Source: Pseudo-nitzschia pungens
Taxonomy: Eukaryota; Bacillariophyta; Bacillariophyceae; Bacillariales; Bacillariaceae
Direction of reading: 5' to 3'
Assembly: GCA_037355855.1 (NCBI GenBank)
Contig: CM074761.1
Coordinates: 6,343,346 to 6,407,345, forward strand
DNA: 64,000 nt
Each line of letters starts with the position of its first letter. The first letter of the stretch is position 1. Below, piece by piece: positions 30,703 to 40,120 of this stretch. A model generated the notes under the pieces. That model had not been told where the DNA came from, ran no database searches, and was given only the letters and a program-made list of their open reading frames with translations. The translations under genes and the position numbers were made by a program.

Positions 30703-33700
30703 ATGCCAAAGAAAAGAAAGTATTCCGATGGTGTTAAAATCTTGGCAGACTTCTACTGTCTGGCATGTTTTAAGAACACGAACACACTGAAAAAATTTCG
30801 TGGGTACAAAAGAGTGTCTAAAAAGGATCAGTCATCTTTCAAATACGTTTGCAGCGGGCTTACAAGCCACTTGACCAGATCAGGCGAATGCGGCAGATAC
30901 TACTATCATAATGTAGTAGATAAAACAGGTGCGTCCGTATTCGAAATCCACCACACGGGTGGAGGTGCGGGCCGACACAACCCATCCAGTTTTTCCTTGA
31001 CGATGACAGCAAATGGTCCACAGGGAGAAGCGGCATCTGATAGAATTTCGACCGGGGACCAGAATCAGGATTTAAATAGGCAAGCGGTACCAGACGTTCT
31101 GGTACCACCTATACAGCGCAATGTTATACAGTCCTATTTAGCAGCTCCGGAGGTAGATCAAGAGGAAGATAATGAAGAGGAAGACAACGACGGAGTTACA
31201 CTGATGGATGATGCAAATGAACAAAAAAGTACAGAACCGGATGCGCTCAATAACATGGAACAGATGTTCCGTTCCCACCCAATACCTGATACAACTCAGC
31301 AGCTACACGCTGAAATCAAGCTTGTGAATCTAATGTCAAGGCATCGCTTACAATTAGGTACATTTCAATCCATAATGAATTGGGCAAAGGAATGTCAAAA
31401 CCTCCCTGGTTTTGATTTCCGTACAGCAAAAATCAGAAAACGTGAAGTTGTTTTCCAAGAAATACAGAAGCATGTCAAAATACCCAACACAAGATTTGAA
31501 CCAAAGCTAGTCACTTGGCTACCAGACAAGAAACCAGCTCAGATCTACGTTCGCAATTTTAAAGATGCACTGTATTCTCTTCTATCCAATAGTGAGCTGA
31601 TGTGTGACGAAAATCTCTCCTTTCCAAGTATAACAACTCCTCTGCAGCCAGACAGTGATCCTGCCGTAACGGAAGACACATACATTTCAGAGCTTCATCA
31701 TGGAACTTGGTGGAAGGACTCATGGAGGTTAATGTGCCAGCAAAACGCAGTTCCTTCTGAAATTTTGGTACCACTGATTTTTTACATGGACGGGATCAGC
31801 CTGGATGCGCATGGCAGATTGTCTCTTACTCCTCTCAATATGACTCTGGGTATTTTCAGTGTAGAGACAAGAAAACGCCCAGAGGCTTGGACTACTATTT
31901 ACTTCCATCCAGACAGCGAATGGGAAAACACCCATCATTCAAGGAAAGTTACGCCGACAGAAGGGGTACAGAACATTCATAATGCGATTGCCGTTGCACT
32001 AGAATCATTGAGGGAAATTGATGCCAGAGGGGATGGAATTCTGTGGGATTACCTTCCCTATGCAGGGAAAGTGTGGAGCGTTAGAATGAAATTTGCGATT
32101 GCATATGTTGTAGGAGATACCGAACTCCATGACAAGCTTTGTGGAAAATATGGATCCCGATCGGCCAGGGTTAAAAAACTATGCAGACACTGTGATTGTG
32201 CAACAACTGAAATCAATAGGCCAGCAGCACAACAACATGTAAAACTGTGGAAACCAGACGACTTCGAAATACCAGACGGAGAAGATGCAACGGATTATTT
32301 CAAACAACAATCACACCACCGTATCGAGAACGCATTCCACAGTTTAAATTTCGGGTCCAATCTCAATAATATACACCTCGCAACACCAGGTGAAACACTA
32401 CATATGCATCAATTAGGGGTAGCCAGGCGATGTGTGGAAGCAATAGAACAACAGTTGGTAAACACTAGTGTTGAGTGTAAATACGCCGCGAACCTAAAGA
32501 AAGGGAGGGCGACGGTGGAAGCACTTGGATATATTGCTCAAAGATATGGTGCGCTATTATCAAGACAATCCGACAGGGATTTTCCTAGAACCAAATTTGG
32601 AACAAGCATTATGTCCATTGCGAAAAAAGAAGGAAAAGATTATAGCGGTATGCTATTGTGCATCCTTGTAGCACTGGCGCCGGAAGCTGGCCAAGAGATA
32701 GTGGGTGATCTGAGATTTGCAACTACACAAATTGACGTCATTGAACAAATCATATCAATGGAAGAGTTTCTCAAACATGGAAGAATTACTCCAAAAGGTC
32801 TCCGAAATCTACCAAAAACAATAATTCATTTTATTAACACAATCAATACTGCATGTATTCGGAAAGGAATGGGGACGAGACTCATCAAGAACCATCTATA
32901 TTTTCACATCCCAGAGTACATAAAGTTGTGGGGACATCCACTGGGGTGGGATAGTAGCTTCAGTGAGAGTCATCACAAGACAGAGGTGAAGGCTCCAGCA
33001 AAGAACACACAAAAAAACGCAGCTACATTGATTAGCCAAACAACAAAACGACAAACGGAAAAGTTGCTGTTGCGTACTGCCAATATGTGTTACGGGTTGG
33101 AGGAAAAGCATGAAGACCCGACAGCAAAACCCAGACCGAAGAAAGCCGGCTCACTATTCAAAATACACCGTGACGCCAAACAAAGTAAGGGAAGCATGAC
33201 ATGGCATAGAACTTCAAATAAGGACAAACCGTTTTTGCCATCGGTAATTCTGGATTTTGTCTGCGATTCGGTGTTGCCGTTACTAGTCGATGGCACATCG
33301 GTAGAAGCATTCACAGAACACAATCGATGGGATTCAACAAACAAGGTCGGATATTTGTTTCGATGCCATCCCTCCTACAGATCGACATCTGGGCAAGTGA
33401 ATGCCGTTTGGATGGATTGGGTAGTGGTCAGTGTTGATTCGGAAGCAATCCCGTGTCAGATTCTATGTTTTCTTGAACTAGATAACCTGAAACGTCCAAC
33501 GGGTAGAGTGAATAATTACCCGGTTGAAAATGAAGGTCTTTATGCCGTCGTTAGAAAATTCAAGAAAGAGCCCACAAGGTCGAAGTCAAGATTTGTTTCC
33601 AAGGGTACTTTGGAAGAAGGTTTCTTTGTATTCAACACAGACGCAATTTTATCAGATATTGCTGTTGTGCCAGAGTTGAATAAAGATGGAAGTATCTCGG

Positions 33701-33849
33701 CTGCAAACAGGTGGCTAGTAGTGGCCAATCGTGGTGCTTGGTTGGACAGTTTTGAAGAAAGGAATGAGAGCCTGGCTTCTACATCATATGCAACACTTTA
33801 CAGTCAATGTCAATTGGCAAATGACATGGACGAAACAGAGGAAGAGTGA
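30703..33849 (+). CDS. Element G transposase, CMC/KDZ-like DDE type
   Basis: 1048 aa from ATG 30703 (MPKKRKYSDG); the family-1 proteins start at the same place (MPKASSD), and the frame is open slightly further upstream. Residues about 14-70 look like a zinc finger (FYCLACF...LTSHLTRSGECGRYY). An acidic linker follows. The likely catalytic core has Asp363 in FYMDGISLDAHGRLSLTPLN, Asp472 in VVGDTELHDKLCGKYGSR followed by CRHCDC, and Glu564 in ATPGETLHMHQLG. This arrangement recalls Plavaka/CACTA Tnp2 and the KDZ group. The C-terminal domain has LFRCHPSYRSTSGQVNAVWMDW. The family-1 proteins are clearly related but diverged through the whole length. It would cut and join element ends in the nucleus. 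Superfamily placement is from motifs alone. Confidence 0.8.
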   Translation: MPKKRKYSDGVKILADFYCLACFKNTNTLKKFRGYKRVSKKDQSSFKYVCSGLTSHLTRSGECGRYYYHNVVDKTGASVFEIHHTGGGAGRHNPSSFSLTMTANGPQGEAASDRISTGDQNQDLNRQAVPDVLVPPIQRNVIQSYLAAPEVDQEEDNEEEDNDGVTLMDDANEQKSTEPDALNNMEQMFRSHPIPDTTQQLHAEIKLVNLMSRHRLQLGTFQSIMNWAKECQNLPGFDFRTAKIRKREVVFQEIQKHVKIPNTRFEPKLVTWLPDKKPAQIYVRNFKDALYSLLSNSELMCDENLSFPSITTPLQPDSDPAVTEDTYISELHHGTWWKDSWRLMCQQNAVPSEILVPLIFYMDGISLDAHGRLSLTPLNMTLGIFSVETRKRPEAWTTIYFHPDSEWENTHHSRKVTPTEGVQNIHNAIAVALESLREIDARGDGILWDYLPYAGKVWSVRMKFAIAYVVGDTELHDKLCGKYGSRSARVKKLCRHCDCATTEINRPAAQQHVKLWKPDDFEIPDGEDATDYFKQQSHHRIENAFHSLNFGSNLNNIHLATPGETLHMHQLGVARRCVEAIEQQLVNTSVECKYAANLKKGRATVEALGYIAQRYGALLSRQSDRDFPRTKFGTSIMSIAKKEGKDYSGMLLCILVALAPEAGQEIVGDLRFATTQIDVIEQIISMEEFLKHGRITPKGLRNLPKTIIHFINTINTACIRKGMGTRLIKNHLYFHIPEYIKLWGHPLGWDSSFSESHHKTEVKAPAKNTQKNAATLISQTTKRQTEKLLLRTANMCYGLEEKHEDPTAKPRPKKAGSLFKIHRDAKQSKGSMTWHRTSNKDKPFLPSVILDFVCDSVLPLLVDGTSVEAFTEHNRWDSTNKVGYLFRCHPSYRSTSGQVNAVWMDWVVVSVDSEAIPCQILCFLELDNLKRPTGRVNNYPVENEGLYAVVRKFKKEPTRSKSRFVSKGTLEEGFFVFNTDAILSDIAVVPELNKDGSISAANRWLVVANRGAWLDSFEERNESLASTSYATLYSQCQLANDMDETEEE

Positions 33850-34300
33850 GTAAGAAATAGTAGTTACTTTTTTTTTTAATGTAAAAACTAAGATAGTCCC
33901 TACTTCGCAATTTTTTTTTTGGTAATAGCTAAGATAGTCCCTAATTCGCAAATTCATCGCGACGCGACCGCCCCAAAAAAACGTTACTATGTCAGGTACA
34001 GAAATTATAAGAGAGCAAAATTGGCGCGGGCGAGTACGCTTCCACCTTGAGAGGATGCAAAGCTAACAGAGAATATCATGTAGAGGATAAGTACGTTTTT
34101 TGGAAACAATAAAATGGCGCGGCATGATGGCTTGCATTGATAGAGGAAGCCGTCCAGTAATTATTGGATGTGGACGTGTGGACGTGATTTTTGTTGTAAT
34201 TCTTCGATCTTGATTTTTGCGGAAAGTCTTCATAATTGAGTAACACAACTGATTGAAAACAACTTTTCAGAAATTCCACTAAATTACAACATTAATCACC
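33850..34300. other. Spacer between transposase and accessory gene
   Basis: AT-rich; a repeated AGATAGTCCCTA...TTCGCAA motif occurs near 33890 and 33930. It probably contains the 3' end of one gene and the promoter of the next. No other gene is seen. Confidence 0.5.
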
Positions 34301-36023
34301 ATGAATAGAGAAGCATTGCAACTGACTAAAGCTATTGCAGAAATTAGTCCAGTCTCAGCTGATGTGAACAGTCCAAGAAAGAATCGCAGTGGATTATCCC
34401 TACCCGATCCCAATGTGATAACACCAACTGTGGCATCGGCGCGGAAGCAGCAGCAGCCGTCGACGAAGAAGCAGCATCAGCCGTCGAAGAAGCAGCAGCC
34501 GTCGAAGAAGCAGCAGCATCGGAAAACGAAGCACACAAATAAACCCCAATCCACCAAAACTTCGATAGACAATGTGACCTTCAGCACAAGAGGGAATGTG
34601 AACTTCAACGCAAACGGGAACGTTATTGTCGCAGAGAATGCAAATATGACAGAGCCGAGGACGGTGCGGAACAGTGAATGGGACGACAGAGTCGCAGAAA
34701 CAGAGAGACGATTAGCTGAAATGGAGAAACGACTTGAAGAAAAGGAGAAACGACTTGACGAAAGGGAGAGAAAACTGGTTGAAAAAGAGACAGAAGGACA
34801 ACGAACGGAAAAGGAAAAAGGCAACGTCGATAAGGAAGAAATCGAGCGGAAACTTAGGATCCATCAAGCGACGGTGTTGAGCCAAAGGGTGAATCAGTAT
34901 GTAAAGCTAAATATTTTTCAGAGTCATAAATTTGTGGATAAGAAAGAGTCGATCCAAATTCTGAAAACAATGATGAAGGAGGAAAAGCTTCAACTACCGG
35001 AAGGCGTTGCCAAAAACGAATTCTATGAATACAACTGGATGATAATCAGAAGGGCGGTAAATGACTTGAGAACTGCGGTGCAGTCTTTAGTTAGGAAGCA
35101 TTGGATTGGTGAGTGCTAATGCTACTAATGTAAAATGATGTGGGAATGATTATTATAATGAGCAAGTGGATGCCAATACTAACAAGCACACGGTTACCGT
35201 TCCTGTTACAGATGACTTCAAGAAGGCAAAAACGAGGCGAAATGAATGGGTGCTGCCTGAAGGATTTCCAGGCACGCTAAAGCTTCTCGAGACGGAGGAT
35301 GATGATGCTCCCGTCCTGCATCCGAGCTATAGGAAGAAGGAAGGAGAAGATGACTTCTATTATTTTGCAACCCGCATCTTGGCTGCATTCCTGCCATCGG
35401 TTTTTTGCCCAAAATGGCAAAAAACAAAATTGATTGGTGAAATATATTCCGTGAGTGATGAGGCATTTGCATTGGTTATAATTCATAACGAATATGCAAG
35501 ATGGGTGAATTACTTGGAAAGAGTTGATGACAAAAGTATTCCTGAGGTTAGCAAAAAATATTGTGACCCGAGAAGTGGAAACGAGGAGGGGTGGTCGGAA
35601 GATGGAATAGAAATGTATGAAAGAGTGTGTGAAGAACTGATGGATATCCGCTTCCCTGGCTACAACCTAGGGGGAAAAGAAGACAAAGATAAAGACAAAG
35701 ACGAGGAAGAAGACGAAGACAAGGAAGAAGACGAAGACGAGGAAGAAGACGAAGACGAGGAAGAAGACGAAGACGAGGAAGAAGAGGAGGAAGACATCGA
35801 GGCAAGGGAAAAAGCAAAAATCGAGGCGAAAAAGCAAAAGGAAAAAGTGGTAGATTTTGAAATCGCCTTGATGAGACGAATCAACATGGCTTCGAAACGC
35901 AAAGGTGGAGGTGTGGCATTACAATCAGATTCTGCTAGTAGCAAGACGAAGCGAAAGAAGAGGAGAAAGCATATTGATCCAATAATGAGTAGTGAGAGAA
36001 GGAAGTGGTTGGCGGAATTGTAA
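34301..36023 (+). CDS. Element G accessory protein, two exons, coiled coil plus DEAF-block domain
   Basis: Exon 1 34301-35108, intron 35109-35211 (GTGAGT...TTACAG), exon 2 35212-36023; together 1620 nt, 539 codons plus stop, in frame across the splice (KHWI-DDFKKAK). Residues 130-190 are a heptad-rich coiled coil (ETERRLAEMEKRLEEKEKRL). A helical basic block ends exon 1 (RRAVNDLRTAVQSLVRKHW). Exon 2 contains FYYFATRILAAFLP...WQKTK...VSDEAFALVIIHNEYARWVNYLE, then a long Glu/Asp tract, then a basic C-terminus (KTKRKKRRK) that could be a nuclear signal. Family-1 copies have the same gene with the same intron position. The role is unknown; end-binding or transposase partner is an inference from position. 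Confidence 0.75.
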
Positions 36024-36129
36024 ATGGATGGTAATATTGAGGTTGATTAGTGATAGTTTAAATTAAAAGCAATTTGTGGTTGGAAACGGCGTCGCTCCAT
36101 AATACCATAGGGTAGACAAAACGATCGTT

Positions 36130-36735
36130 CCGTCTCGAAAATTAATGGGCGTTGCCTCACAAATTGATGGGCGTTACCTCGAAAATTAATGGGCATTGCC
36201 TAGAAAATTAATGGGCGTTGCCTCATAAATTAATGGGCGTTGCCTCGAAAATTAATGGGCATTGCCTGGAAAATTAATGGGCATTGCCTCGAAAATTCAT
36301 GGGCATTGCCTCGAAAATTCATGGGCGTTGCCTCATAAATTGATGGGCGTTGCCTCATAAATTGATGGGGCTTGCCTCGAAAATTTATGGGCATTGCCTA
36401 GAAAATTAATGGGCATTGCCTAGAAAATTGATGGGCATTGCCTGGAAAATTAATGGGCATTGCCTGGAAAAATTATGGGCATTGCCTGGAAAAATTATGG
36501 GCATTTCCTGGAAAATTCATGGGCGTTGCCTCGAAAATTCATAGGCGTTGCCTCAAAAAGTAATGGGGCTTGCCTCGAAAAGTAATGGGTATTGCCTCGA
36601 AAATTTATGGGGGTTGGCTCGAAAATTTATGAGCAATGCCTCGAAAATTTATGGGCGTTGCCTCGAAAATTTATGGGCGTTGCCTCGAAAATTTATGGGC
36701 GTAGCCTCTAAAAATAATTGGCATAGGCTGTAAAA
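36130..36735. repeat. Subterminal tandem array of element G
   Basis: About 25 units of 22-24 bp, ATGGGCRTTGCCTCGAAAATT with small changes, ending about 120 bp from the right terminus. Subterminal arrays of short motifs are the usual binding sites of CACTA-like transposition proteins. Confidence 0.85.
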
Positions 36736-36836
36736 TATATATGGTACGGGACTGAAAAAATGAAGCCGGGGGACAATCCTTTGGTCAAATATTTGACCCC
36801 AAAAGGACCCGGCACGAAAATTTTTGACCCACGTCT

Positions 36837-36854
36837 AAAATCAGTTATCAGACG
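36837..36854 (-). repeat. Element G right terminal inverted repeat
   Basis: AAAATCAGTTATCAGACG, complement of the left end with one mismatch; followed by AT at 36855-36856 and the continuing accessory gene. Confidence 0.85.
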
Positions 36855-36856
36855 AT

Positions 36857-37472
36857 TAGTAGTAATGGAACTAGTAGAAAGAGGCTGGGACTGAACCCAG
36901 AGTACAGAAGGTATGACAACAACAGTGAAAATGATGATTTTTATTACTTTGTGACTCGGATTCTATCAAGCATCTCTCCAATAGAGAGGGGCTACAGATG
37001 CAAAAAGACGACATGTTTGCTGAGTGAAATATTCACAGAAAGCGATGAAGCATTTGCATTGATGATGATTCATAATGAGTATGATGTTTGGGTGAATCAT
37101 GTTGAGCAAAAAAGGAACGGTGGTGGCAGGATTGTGAGAAGGAGGAAGAAAAAGAAATTTTGTGACCAATACAGTGGAGAGGAACAATCATGGTCGAAGG
37201 AAGGTCTAGCACTGTTCAATAACTTGTGCAGGGAGATTGATGTGCTGAGGAAAGATCCGAGAACGGGTAGAGAGTGTGAGGAAAGATTGAGAGAGAGGCT
37301 CTGTCGCGAGAGTGAAAACAATGACAACAACAACAGTCCGTACGATGAGGACTGGGTGCAGGAGGAAGAAGTTACTGAATACATTAGTCCGGAGCTACAA
37401 GCTTTGCTAGATGTAAATGAAGATGAGGAGGACTTTACTGGCAGTAACGATATCGCGTTGGCCAGTCTTTAA
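36857..37472 (+). pseudogene. Family-1 accessory gene, nested copy, part after element G
   Basis: Continues exon 2 from SSNGTSRKRLGLNPEYRRYD through FYYFVTRILSSISPIERGYRCKK, ESDEAFALMMIHNEYDVW and the acidic end NDIALASL. It matches 14084-14720 on the other strand at nearly every codon. Confidence 0.8.
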
Positions 37473-38088
37473 AAATTGTTCGAGATCGAACCAAAATTTG
37501 TGTGTGAGTGTGTGAGAAAACTGAACAGAGAATAAACAATTATTAGAGTAGTATCAATATTTATCAAAAGAAAGACTTATATTTTGCATCATAGTGTTTC
37601 AAAATTTTTTTCATGGGGGTCGCGATTCCTGTAATTTGGGTAATAATTGTGATTTTTGTGATGGATTTCTTGAGGGGTGTGATGGGAAATACTTGGTGTC
37701 GGGATGAGAAATCAATTTTTGGGAGTGAATTTTTGCAACAGTCTCATAATATATAATGATGGTAGGGTCGGTAATAATGAGTCAGATTAAAAAAAATTGG
37801 GGGAAGGGGGGAATTATTTTGAGAAAACAAATAATTTTTTTGAAAATATTGATTAATTTGATTAAGTGACTGAAGAAAAAATATTTGAGTCTTAAAAAAA
37901 ATCGGGTCGAGTATGAATTTTTTTTTTTTTTATTGTTTTTTCTCGTAATTGAGGTAGTAACTGGGTCGCGATTGGGGGTTGCGAATCGGGAGAGAGCTAG
38001 GAATCGAGCTACGTCAAAATGAGCCAGGAATAAATCGCGACCCCCCTAAATAAATTCTTGGGAGGGGTCGCGAAACAGTTTTCGGACG
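37473..38088 (+). repeat. Family-1 3' tail and terminus (nested copy)
   Basis: AT-rich tail with long T and G runs and the subterminal words GGGTCGCGATT at 37617 and 37965, ending GGTCGCGAAACAGTTTTCGG ACG at 38088. Matches 13468-14083 inverted. Confidence 0.85.
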
Positions 38089-38097
38089 TGGGGAATG

Positions 38098-39046
38098 ACA
38101 GATTTTCTTCCAACATTAAATCTGGGTTCGACAGAAGGGAATACAAAGCATCCAGAAAAGAGCGGACATATATTTGAGCAGGTTTGTTGTCGGGAAGCCA
38201 ATTCACAATTTTGGGCTCAAATTTTGGTTCGGAAGATATGCCAAGATTTTTTTTTATTTCTTGGAAAATGGCATCACGTTTTCTTGTTGGTGTAACCTTG
38301 AAATCAAAACCGGGAAGATTGTTGCTGTCTTTTGCCCAATTGAAAATGGTTTGATAAGTGGAAAGAGGTAGCTTGTATTGTGATATAATGTTGAGGAGGT
38401 TGATTTCAGCAATAAGTTCTGGGCGGGGAGGGAACAGAGTGCGATTCCGGAATGTTTCCTCTCTTTCGTTTATGGAAATGGTGGTGCGTTTCGTGATTTC
38501 GGAATCAGATACTTCGGTGTCGGAACTGGCATCAAAATGGTCTGAGGCATCAACAGCGTAACCGATTGAATTCATTTCCTCGTTTTCAGCCATATGCGAT
38601 TCGATTGCCTGTCTGTCCATGGGTGGGATCAATACATTGGCGATCACTTGAGGATTGAGTGAGGTATGGATAGAAGTTGTTGCGGCGGTGTTCGTTTCGG
38701 CAAGGGAGGGGGGGATTTGTGGTCCATTCTGTGTCATTGTCAGTCCATACTGTGATGGTGTGTGTCGGACCAAAGGGAGGGTGACTTCGGCTTTCGCAGA
38801 AGAAATAAAATCCATAAGATCGTTCTTAACATAATAAGTTCGGCAATCGCTGTTGGAATAGAGATGCCTGGAGAGGCCTTGAGATACATATCGGTAGGTG
38901 TGAAAGTGGCTCGATTCTTGTTTGTATCCCTTGAAGGATTTTGATTTTCTTCTTCTTCCAGAGGCAATGCAGTTGCGACAATGGAATGTCTTGGGTATTC
39001 TGGGCTCATTGGCAAAGTGCCTTGGGTCGGAGGAAGCTTTCGGCAT
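38098..39046 (-). pseudogene. Family-1 transposase, N-terminal half
   Basis: About 316 codons from ATG 39046 (MPKASSDPRHF) to ...EENLSFP, where the nested copy's terminus begins. Contains the zinc-finger-like FHCRNC...LSRHLYSNSDCRTYY and the VNWLPDNKPAQIYVRSFLDALYSLLSNPDLM block. The continuation is the half at 16470-18692. The apparent extension TSENCFATPPKNLF past LSFP is only the transposon end translated. Confidence 0.85.
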
Positions 39047-39457
39047 GGTGGTGTGTGTTTTTGTGATGCGATTCTTAGCTGGGGTACCGGTATGTGATGT
39101 GACACCACTGAAAAAAAAAGTTCACAAAGGGGCACGACGTAACACTTTGGTGTGATTGAAGTAAATTGGATTAAAAATTATTTGTTGTGTTGAGTCAAGT
39201 GTGTCAAATGTGTAAAATGGAATGAAAGTGTGAAGAGGGACTGAATGTCAGGGTCTAGAACAGAACATTTCGGTCGACCCGTTGGGGGAGTTGAGAAAAG
39301 GGAGAAATGTGGTTGAGAATAATGGAAAAAAGTTGAGAATAATAAAAAAGAGGTTGTGAAATAAAAAATTGGGGTTGAATTTTTTTTAGACAAGTCGCGA
39401 TCCGGTCGCGATTGGGTCGCGATTGGTCGCGATGGGTCGCGAAACAGTTTTCGGACG
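39047..39457 (-). repeat. Family-1 5' leader and terminus (outer copy)
   Basis: No gene. 39395-39457 has about six GGTCGCGA words in a row before the terminus CAGTTTTCGGACG. The same leader precedes the fragment at 57791-59851. Confidence 0.8.
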
Positions 39458-39459
39458 CA

Positions 39460-39845
39460 ACCACCAGCGCTTCGAGACGCGGTACCAGTCCCTCGAGACG
39501 GCGGTCGTTTCGATGCTGTGGCTCTCGGCGCTCCCTTGGACGCTGCCGGTCCTCTTTTGCCTGTCGATTCCAATCGTGTGGACGACCTTTTGGGCGTGGC
39601 TCGTCTACAGGGGGTACCGGTACGCGGACGATTGCTACTATCACTACTCCTATCCGGAGGAACGGGGAAGAAGAAGGAGACGAAGAAGAAGAAGAACAAA
39701 CAACCCGTCCCCCCGGAGTCCCTCGTCGAACCTGGACGAGACGGAGGAGGACACGACCGGGAATTTGTCCCGCGGGACGCCCTTTATACCGACCACGCCG
39801 TTTGCCTCGCCCTCCATTTCGACCTGGCACGACGCGACATGGTGA
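39460..39845 (+). pseudogene. Lysophospholipid acyltransferase, right half with C-terminal membrane segments
   Basis: Continues the frame broken at 13467 (GFC then NHQRFETRYQSLETAV). It holds two hydrophobic stretches (VVSMLWLSALPWTLPVLFCL and IPIVWTTFWAWLVY), like the C-terminal membrane anchors of AGPAT5/LCLAT1-type enzymes, then an Arg/Glu-rich cytosolic tail. GC content is high like the left half. It ends at TGA 39845 and faces the secreted-protein gene, which ends at 40121 on the other strand. Confidence 0.75.
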
Positions 39846-40120
39846 AACTAGAATAGCAGGTGCCGCGCTTCGATGCCTCGGTTATCATATCACCCACATA
39901 TCATGGTTGAAATAATGGGTTAACAAAGTGTTTACCTTATTGGATTCTATCTTTTACAAAATATGAGCCAGGTTTTCTCCTCCAATAATCCCAACTAAAG
40001 CGTTGCAAGTCACTCAGTTGCAAGTCACTCCGTAACCTCTCCCTGTCGCGATACCTCATTGGCATCGTAGTTCCTCCATTTACTCCTTACTATAATGCTA
40101 CGACGTCACCAACCAACCGC

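Larger units (their letters stand above)
21156..36854 (+). mobile_element. Element G: 15.7-kb CMC/KDZ-like DNA transposon with oxygenase and accessory genes
   Basis: Termini CGTCTAATAACTGATTTT at 21156-21173 and the complement of CGTCTGATAACTGATTTT at 36837-36854 (one mismatch in 18). AT lies on both sides (21154-21155, 36855-36856). Removing the element restores the accessory-gene frame of the host transposon (GAGAGTAT then TAGTAGT). The ends resemble those of family 1 (CGTCCGAAAACTG). Genes: unknown 203-aa protein (minus), Fe(II)/2OG oxygenase-like protein, DDE transposase and two-exon accessory protein (all plus). Satellite arrays occupy 21370-24370, 25060-25750 and 36130-36735. The intact long frames suggest a recently autonomous element. 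Confidence 0.8.
18695..38088 (+). mobile_element. Second family-1 copy, 5'-truncated, nested in inverse orientation and itself split by element G
   Basis: The left end is a T run followed at about 18701 by transposase sequence (TTCCGATGTCACCCC), without a terminal repeat. The right end is a proper family-1 terminus ending TTTTCGGACG at 38088. TG occurs on both sides (18692-18693 and 38089-38090), compatible with a 2-bp target duplication. Contents: transposase C-terminal fragment, minisatellite, accessory gene interrupted at 21155/36857, 3' tail. Confidence 0.7.
13468..39457 (-). mobile_element. Family-1 DNA transposon (CMC/KDZ-like), outer element containing nested insertions
   Basis: Bounded by inverted termini CGTCCGAAAACTGTTTCGCG at 13468 and its complement ending at 39457, flanked by CA at 13466-13467 and 39458-39459. 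Its genes run on the minus strand: transposase N-terminal half 39046-38098, C-terminal half 18692-16470, accessory gene about 15342-14084. Near the 39457 end GGTCGCGAT is repeated about five or six times, and the 13468 end has further GTCGCGA copies, typical of subterminal transposase-binding repeats. Without the nested insert of about 19.4 kb the element would be about 6.6 kb. Confidence 0.8.

Noticed and set aside
39255..39830. Arg-rich frames opposite the right acyltransferase half
   Set aside because: Antisense shadows; part of each is the transposon end and its subterminal repeats.
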